A DNA stretch of 64,000 bases from Ariolimax columbianus (lineage: Eukaryota > Mollusca > Gastropoda > Stylommatophora > Arionidae), in contig JAVGWX010000011.1 of NCBI GenBank assembly GCA_036924085.1, forward strand, positions 31,990,386-32,054,385, given 5' to 3'. The translations under genes were made by a program, and so were the position numbers. The notes beneath the pieces were generated by a model that was not told the origin of the DNA, did no database searches, and saw only the letters and a list, made by a program, of their open reading frames with translations. Position 1 is the stretch's first letter. Each line of letters starts with the position of its first letter. This document shows positions 59,606-64,000 of this stretch, in pieces.

Positions 59606-60235
59606 CACCCTATGTTGTTTAGATGTATATTATTGAGGATGCTGGATAATTTTAGTAGATTTTATAGATTTTCCTCATACTATCTGCACGAGAACGGGTT
59701 GTGTAGAGAAATTGCTTGTAATGTTAACGACAAGACGATACTTGACTCTCAAGTGGCCTACGGCAGTAAATAGCGTAGACAACAAAACCCGGTTTAAATG
59801 GATGACGTGGAACGTTGAGCAGGAAGAATAGTAACGTATAAAATAAATATCACACTGAATTATGAACACAATGAAGGATTCTGATGCTCGAATCCATTCT
59901 TAAAATCGATTTTGATTGACGTTATGACATAAAATATTATGCAAACCCGCTGGAGAGTAGAAAACATGGTGAAGGAACTAAATTGACTTCAATGACTGCA
60001 TGACTGTTATTTAAACCATTAGGCAAAGTATGTATTTGATTCTATGAAAGTGAAAAACACAGCAGAGTGAATAATATGGTGCACAAAATTTATCCAAATA
60101 CGATCCACCATTGGAGGCATGTCATAGATATAGCAATAGGAATCCACATCAGGCGATGAAAGCAGATGGAATCATACAATCAACCGGACGAAAGCTGTAA
60201 GCAGCCTCTAGGGCGCTAGACTGGAAGATATCATA
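59606..60235. other. AT-rich spacer, nothing recognised
   Basis: No repeat or coding signal was recognised. Confidence 0.5.
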
Positions 60236-61486
60236 TGGGCATTCAAATCAAACCGGGACTTTTTTGTTCTAGTTCTCCATGAATGGGTTATAGTGTGCTG
60301 GAACTACTATCATGAGTTAGGGACACTTGTGTCTTATTACTGCTAGGTGGCCCACTTGCCATGGGTCAGTCACGTGATCGATAAATTCAAATGGCGGGCA
60401 ACACTGTTAGTGATTGCGTTGCACATCGTGGTGTGATGAAGTTCTTGTGAAACAAGATGTGAAACCTGCATAAGTTTATAGCAGACTGCAATCGCAATAC
60501 GGTGATAAGACACTCAGCTACATTTGAATGGTGTAAACGTTTTAGAGAAAGCCGTACATCCGTCAGTGATGATCCCGGCCGTTGTGGCTCTTCTTCTTCT
60601 TCTTCTTCGTTCTCAATCTTCCGCTACCAAACCCTGAAAGGGCCTAAGAAGCAGAATGTAGTCCAGAGAACGGAATGCGTTGTGTCGTAGTTTACAGCTT
60701 GACTGCGATATTTGCACCTTTCGGTCCAACTCATCCGACTTCAGCAAGCATTTTTTGAGTACCGGGTTATCATTCCCTCTTCGATCCCTTCTCCTTAGCC
60801 AGTCTGCCCTGCTGCAGTCTGTTATCCAGGATCACCGCGTGGATGGTCTTGGCAGCTCTGGTTCGCTGGCCCTGACGCTAGCAGCCAGCTATGGGTCGCT
60901 GACCACTGCAGCTCATGCGCTGCTCAGCATCTTGATTCCGTTGTGGCTCTTAACCCACAACATTCATTCCTGTGAATGTCCACATGGTGGACATGCCTTA
61001 TCATGAAAAATCGACGCATTATCTGTCGCAAAATTACACAAGAGGCAAGTCTTTCTCTGGGTACGGTGAACACTATTATTCATGAGCATTTGCATTTTCG
61101 GATGTTTAGTGCACATTGAGTGCCATGACAGCTTTCCGCTTTTAAACGGCAGAGAAGCGTTCAAGCCTGCACTGAATTGAAGGAATGCTTTGATGTGGAA
61201 GGGCATAATTTTTTTAATCGCTTCAAAACTTTGGCGCATCATTATACTGCTGAATGGAAACGAGCATCCAAGCAGTTGAAGCATACGCAATCACTACAAC
61301 CCAAATATTACCGGACAATTGCATCTGCAGGAAAAGTGATGGCAAGTGCCTTCTGTGACAACCTTGGCATCATTGATGTTAATTTTCTATACCGTGGTGC
61401 AACCATCAACAGTAAACAGTACATACGCATTTTGAGTGATGGGCATAACCATCTACGAATAAAACGGCCTGATTTGATCACAAATG
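60236..61486 (+). mobile_element. Mariner-like transposon remnant 2
   Basis: It starts near GCATTCAAATCAAACCGGGA, a plausible terminal repeat. Transposase N-terminal residues FEWCKRFRESRTSVSDDPGR lie at 60523-60582, where an SR2 repeat interrupts. Coding resumes near 61000 with RKITQEASLSLGTVNTIIHE and continues HHYTAEWKRASKQLKH, ASAGKVMASAFCDNLGIIDV and FLYRGATIN. The VDE block holding the first catalytic Asp is missing (RFKTLAHHY), and the sequence stops before the second Asp block, where N5 begins. It is inactive. Confidence 0.85.
60587..60960 (-). mobile_element. SR2 repeat inserted in mariner 2, antisense
   Basis: It matches 18005-18460 in the same orientation, starting from CTTCTTCTTCTTCTTCTTCG (the GAA tail on minus) at 60590 and ending near TGCGCTGCTCAGC. 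Blocks include AGTCCAGAGAACGGAATGCG. It sits between the two coding parts of the mariner, so it inserted after the mariner. Confidence 0.82.
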
Positions 61487-63343
61487 CCATGTATCCAGGA
61501 AACGCACCTCAACAATAATCATAAATTCTCAATCAGAGGATACCAGACCTTCCGTCTCGATAGAAAAGGTCACAAAGGACGGGTCCTGATACTGACCAGA
61601 AATTGCATACCGAGTAGCGTGGTACCTGTCAATCACACAGGACAAGCAGAAATTGTAGGAGTTGACATAATGGCTCAAGAGACGAAGCTCCGCATTTTCA
61701 ATCTGTACGGACCACCAAATAAATCCCTATCGCTCTCGAGTATGGAAGTCAAAGATTCCAACTGCATAGTAGTTGGAGACTTCAACAGCCACTCGCAGAG
61801 ATGGGGATACTCGGACACAGACAGCAGAGGTGACGAAGTGGAAGATTGGGAGATAGATACAAATCTCCATCTAATCAATAGACCGGATGATAGCCCTAGC
61901 TTCTATTCTAGAACATGGCATACCACCTCGACTCCAGATTTGGCCTTCTCCACACAGGACATACACCATAAAATAGACCGCCAGGTGCTAAACCAACTGG
62001 CAGGTAGCGACCACAGGCCGATCAGGCTAACCATCGACATGGAAGTAGGCCCACAGGAGACAAAACCGCTCCCACGTTGGAATTACAAACGAGCCGACTG
62101 GGACAGATTTGCAATCCTGACCGATGGGCTGTGTGAAACCATCAACACACGAAACAACAAAATGAAGCCCATGGTGGAAAGCCTAAGCAAGGCAATAATG
62201 CAAGCCGCCACTGAAACCATCCCAAGAGGAGCTAGGAAAAACTATAAGCCCTATTGGAATGATGAGTTGCAGAAAGCGGAAGATGCAGTAACAAATGCTA
62301 GGAACATGGCAGAGCGAGAACAATCTATGGAGGCAAACATCGCCTTCAAAGCCGTCACGGCGAAATACAAATACACCCTAAACCAAACAGCAAGAGAGAG
62401 CTGGAAAAACAAAACCAAAAGCCTCAACCTAGACAAAGAAGGGAACAAGCTATGGAAGCTAGTCAGAGCCATGAATGACGAAACCCATTCAAACAAACAA
62501 ATTGCCATCAAGCAGGGCGAAAACTTGCTCACTGGAAAAAAAGCCGCAAACGCTTTTGTAGAACACTATGCCAGAGCAAACCACATCGAGGTCCCTGCAG
62601 ATAGGCATACCGACAATAGCGAAGAGCAAAAGGGGCAGGACAACATCAATACGGCACCAGAAGAGCATATGATGGGCAAATTAACAATGAGCGAAACGGA
62701 AGAGGCCATGAGAACATTAAAGAAAAGGAAATCTCCCGGAAAAGACGGGATAACAAACGAAATGCTGATGGGGCTGGGCCAAACAGCGAAGAGGAAACTG
62801 CTATCGGTCCTGAACCAAAGCTGGAAAAGGGGAATTGTATCCCAGGCATGGAAAGACGCAGTACTTGTACCAGTACCAAAAACAGGAAAGGACAAAACAG
62901 ATCCAAATGGATACAGTCCTATCAGCCTACTGAGCTGTGTCGGCAAACTGATGGAACGTATGATAAACACCAGACTGATGTGGCATCTTAAAGAAAAACG
63001 AATACTAATTCCACAGCAAGCCGGCTTTAGACAGCACAGATCCACTGAGGACCAGGTCATCCTCATAGCCCAGGAAATAGAAGATGCCTACCAGGCACAG
63101 AAACACACAGTAGCGGTTTGGGTGGACCTGGAAAAGGCATTTGACAAAGTCTGGAAAGACGGACTTAGAGTCAAGCTAAGGAGAAGTGAAGTTTGTGGGA
63201 GAATGTACAAGTGGATCAACCACTACCTCCAAAAAAGAACGGCCAGAGTCCAAGTACAAGGGCAGATGAGCAAAAAGGTGACACTCGAGCAGGGAGTACC
63301 CCAAGTGGAGTACTGTCACCCACACTCTTCTTGGTGTATATAA
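61484..63343 (+). CDS. N5 ORF2 partial: APE endonuclease and start of RT, 619 codons open
   Basis: This is the longest real frame in the window. It would nick target DNA and copy element RNA. APE blocks are QETHL (residues 5-9), GDFN (98-101), NRPDD (132-136) and SDHRPI (175-180). A linker of about 200 residues leads to the RT: PISLLSCVGKLMERM, QQAGFRQHRSTEDQ (about 512) and VWVDLEKAFDKV (about 546). The true N-terminus is missing; the first ATG lies at the mariner junction and is not the element's start. The frame is lost at GVPQ near 63303, where family copies have PQGG. It is evolutionarily young but incomplete. Confidence 0.75.
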   Translation: MPCIQETHLNNNHKFSIRGYQTFRLDRKGHKGRVLILTRNCIPSSVVPVNHTGQAEIVGVDIMAQETKLRIFNLYGPPNKSLSLSSMEVKDSNCIVVGDFNSHSQRWGYSDTDSRGDEVEDWEIDTNLHLINRPDDSPSFYSRTWHTTSTPDLAFSTQDIHHKIDRQVLNQLAGSDHRPIRLTIDMEVGPQETKPLPRWNYKRADWDRFAILTDGLCETINTRNNKMKPMVESLSKAIMQAATETIPRGARKNYKPYWNDELQKAEDAVTNARNMAEREQSMEANIAFKAVTAKYKYTLNQTARESWKNKTKSLNLDKEGNKLWKLVRAMNDETHSNKQIAIKQGENLLTGKKAANAFVEHYARANHIEVPADRHTDNSEEQKGQDNINTAPEEHMMGKLTMSETEEAMRTLKKRKSPGKDGITNEMLMGLGQTAKRKLLSVLNQSWKRGIVSQAWKDAVLVPVPKTGKDKTDPNGYSPISLLSCVGKLMERMINTRLMWHLKEKRILIPQQAGFRQHRSTEDQVILIAQEIEDAYQAQKHTVAVWVDLEKAFDKVWKDGLRVKLRRSEVCGRMYKWINHYLQKRTARVQVQGQMSKKVTLEQGVPQVEYCHPHSSWCI

Positions 63344-63876
63344 ACGACATTACAGAGAATATACCAAGAAGAGTATAGAATGTCTCAATGTTTGCAGACG
63401 ATCTGGCTATGTGGACCTCTGAAAAGAATTTAACCATAGCAAGAAATCGGATGCAGCAGGCCCTAACATCGCTGGAAGAGTGGGCGAACTCATGGCTGGT
63501 CAAAATAAACGAGGAGAAAACCACATGCACAATATTCTCGCTTTCAATCAAACCCCCAAATACCAAATTAAGTTTAAATGGCAAATTCCTGCAGCCAAAC
63601 GACAACCCAAACTATCTGGGAGTCACATTTGATCGGCGCATGACATGGAAAAGTCAGATCGAGAGAAACCGAATGAGAGCCAGAGAAAGAATGGCAATCA
63701 TGAGGAAACTTGCTGGCACAAGCTGGGGAGCAGACGAAAGCATACTAAAGAAACTGTACACTGGAATAGTGAGACCAGTTCTCGAGTATGGCATTGCGGC
63801 ATGGACAACAGCAGCAAAGGCGAACTTCGATAAATTTAGCAAACTTCAAAACCAAGCCATGAGAGTTAAAACAGGG
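61487..63876 (+). mobile_element. Family N LINE copy N5, best preserved
   Basis: It aligns with N4 from IQETHLN of the APE through the RT to NQAMRVKT, where it stops at 63876. RNase H, the C-terminus and the GAA tail are absent. The 5' junction is in mariner 2. A LINE insertion normally keeps its 3' end, so loss of the 3' third must come from a later deletion, recombination or insertion; the remainder could lie beyond the window. Confidence 0.85.
63304..63876 (+). pseudogene. N5 ORF2 continuation: RT palm and thumb in a shifted frame
   Basis: It continues the RT after the frameshift with TENIPRRV and an FADDLAMWTSEKN block at 63391-63429, so the catalytic Asp pair is intact. LGVTFDRRMTWKSQIE lies near 63620, then LEYGIAAWTTAAKANFDK. 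A single base lost in the G-run of PQGG separates it from the upstream frame. The last true residues are near 63876; the open frame then runs into unrelated sequence. Confidence 0.82.
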
Positions 63877-64000
63877 CTTCGGTACCTTGTGACGCTGCTA
63901 ATGCACCTTCTCAATTACTTAATGGCGGGACAGTATATTTCTGGTTTCTGCCTGGGGTGAGAAGAAAATTCACAGACTCACCAGCCCGACAATGGCAAAA

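Overview
This window is eukaryotic repetitive DNA from an animal, most likely a mollusc or another lophotrochozoan. That guess rests on RNase H-bearing LINEs of the I/Nimb type, several RTE-like LINEs, tRNA-derived SINEs with Ser/Leu-like promoters, mariner remnants and very abundant minisatellites. I found no host gene, exon series, rRNA or functional tRNA. Nearly every reading frame belongs to a decayed retrotransposon, to the antisense strand of one, or to a tandem repeat. Family letters below (N, T, Z, R, Q, S, U, SINE-A/B, SR2) are local labels, and the assignments come from reading motifs by eye.

Layout. 1-3858 is a LINE mosaic: an antisense scrap of family N, the 3' end of a family T LINE, then a long 5'-truncated N copy ending in a GAA tail. 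3859-6470 is mostly unique AT-rich DNA with a TAG/AGT microsatellite. 6471-12180 is 5.7 kb of strand-asymmetric satellite, C+A on the plus strand with almost no G. 12181-24880 holds microsatellites and minisatellites with units near 49-50 bp (15034, 15825, 17267, 19915) plus SINE-like repeats. 24888-28112 has a family T LINE between TG microsatellites, a SINE, the start of a family Z LINE that has become a 59-bp minisatellite, and an antisense N copy.

28139-32754 is an I/Nimb-like element (E) with a 10-bp target-site duplication, a 4 x 45-bp tandem array at its 5' end, and a nested family Z LINE. 33541-36745 is an antisense LINE (S) invaded by SINEs. 36958-39524 holds a mariner, a SINE and another family T LINE. 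40281-44789 is a full-length 4.5-kb family N element with an 11-bp target-site duplication. 45236-50236 contains an RNase H 3' fragment, an antisense LINE (U) and two family Z pieces. 51261-58505 is a three-level nest: antisense LINE Q split by plus-strand LINE R, which is itself split by antisense LINE Z5 with a 9-bp target-site duplication. 58825-64000 has SINEs and a mariner invaded by a SINE and followed by the best-preserved family N ORF2.

How it works together. The LINEs encode an APE endonuclease and reverse transcriptase, with RNase H in N, E and F. They would have copied themselves and probably the SINEs; several SINE-like repeats share the GAA-type tail of family N. The most notable theme is that tandem repeats repeatedly arise inside LINE coding sequence: a 59-bp array from an endonuclease start, a 47-bp array from a reverse transcriptase motif, and GA and poly-G runs inside ORF2. 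Boundaries without a target-site duplication are approximate to about 10-30 bp.
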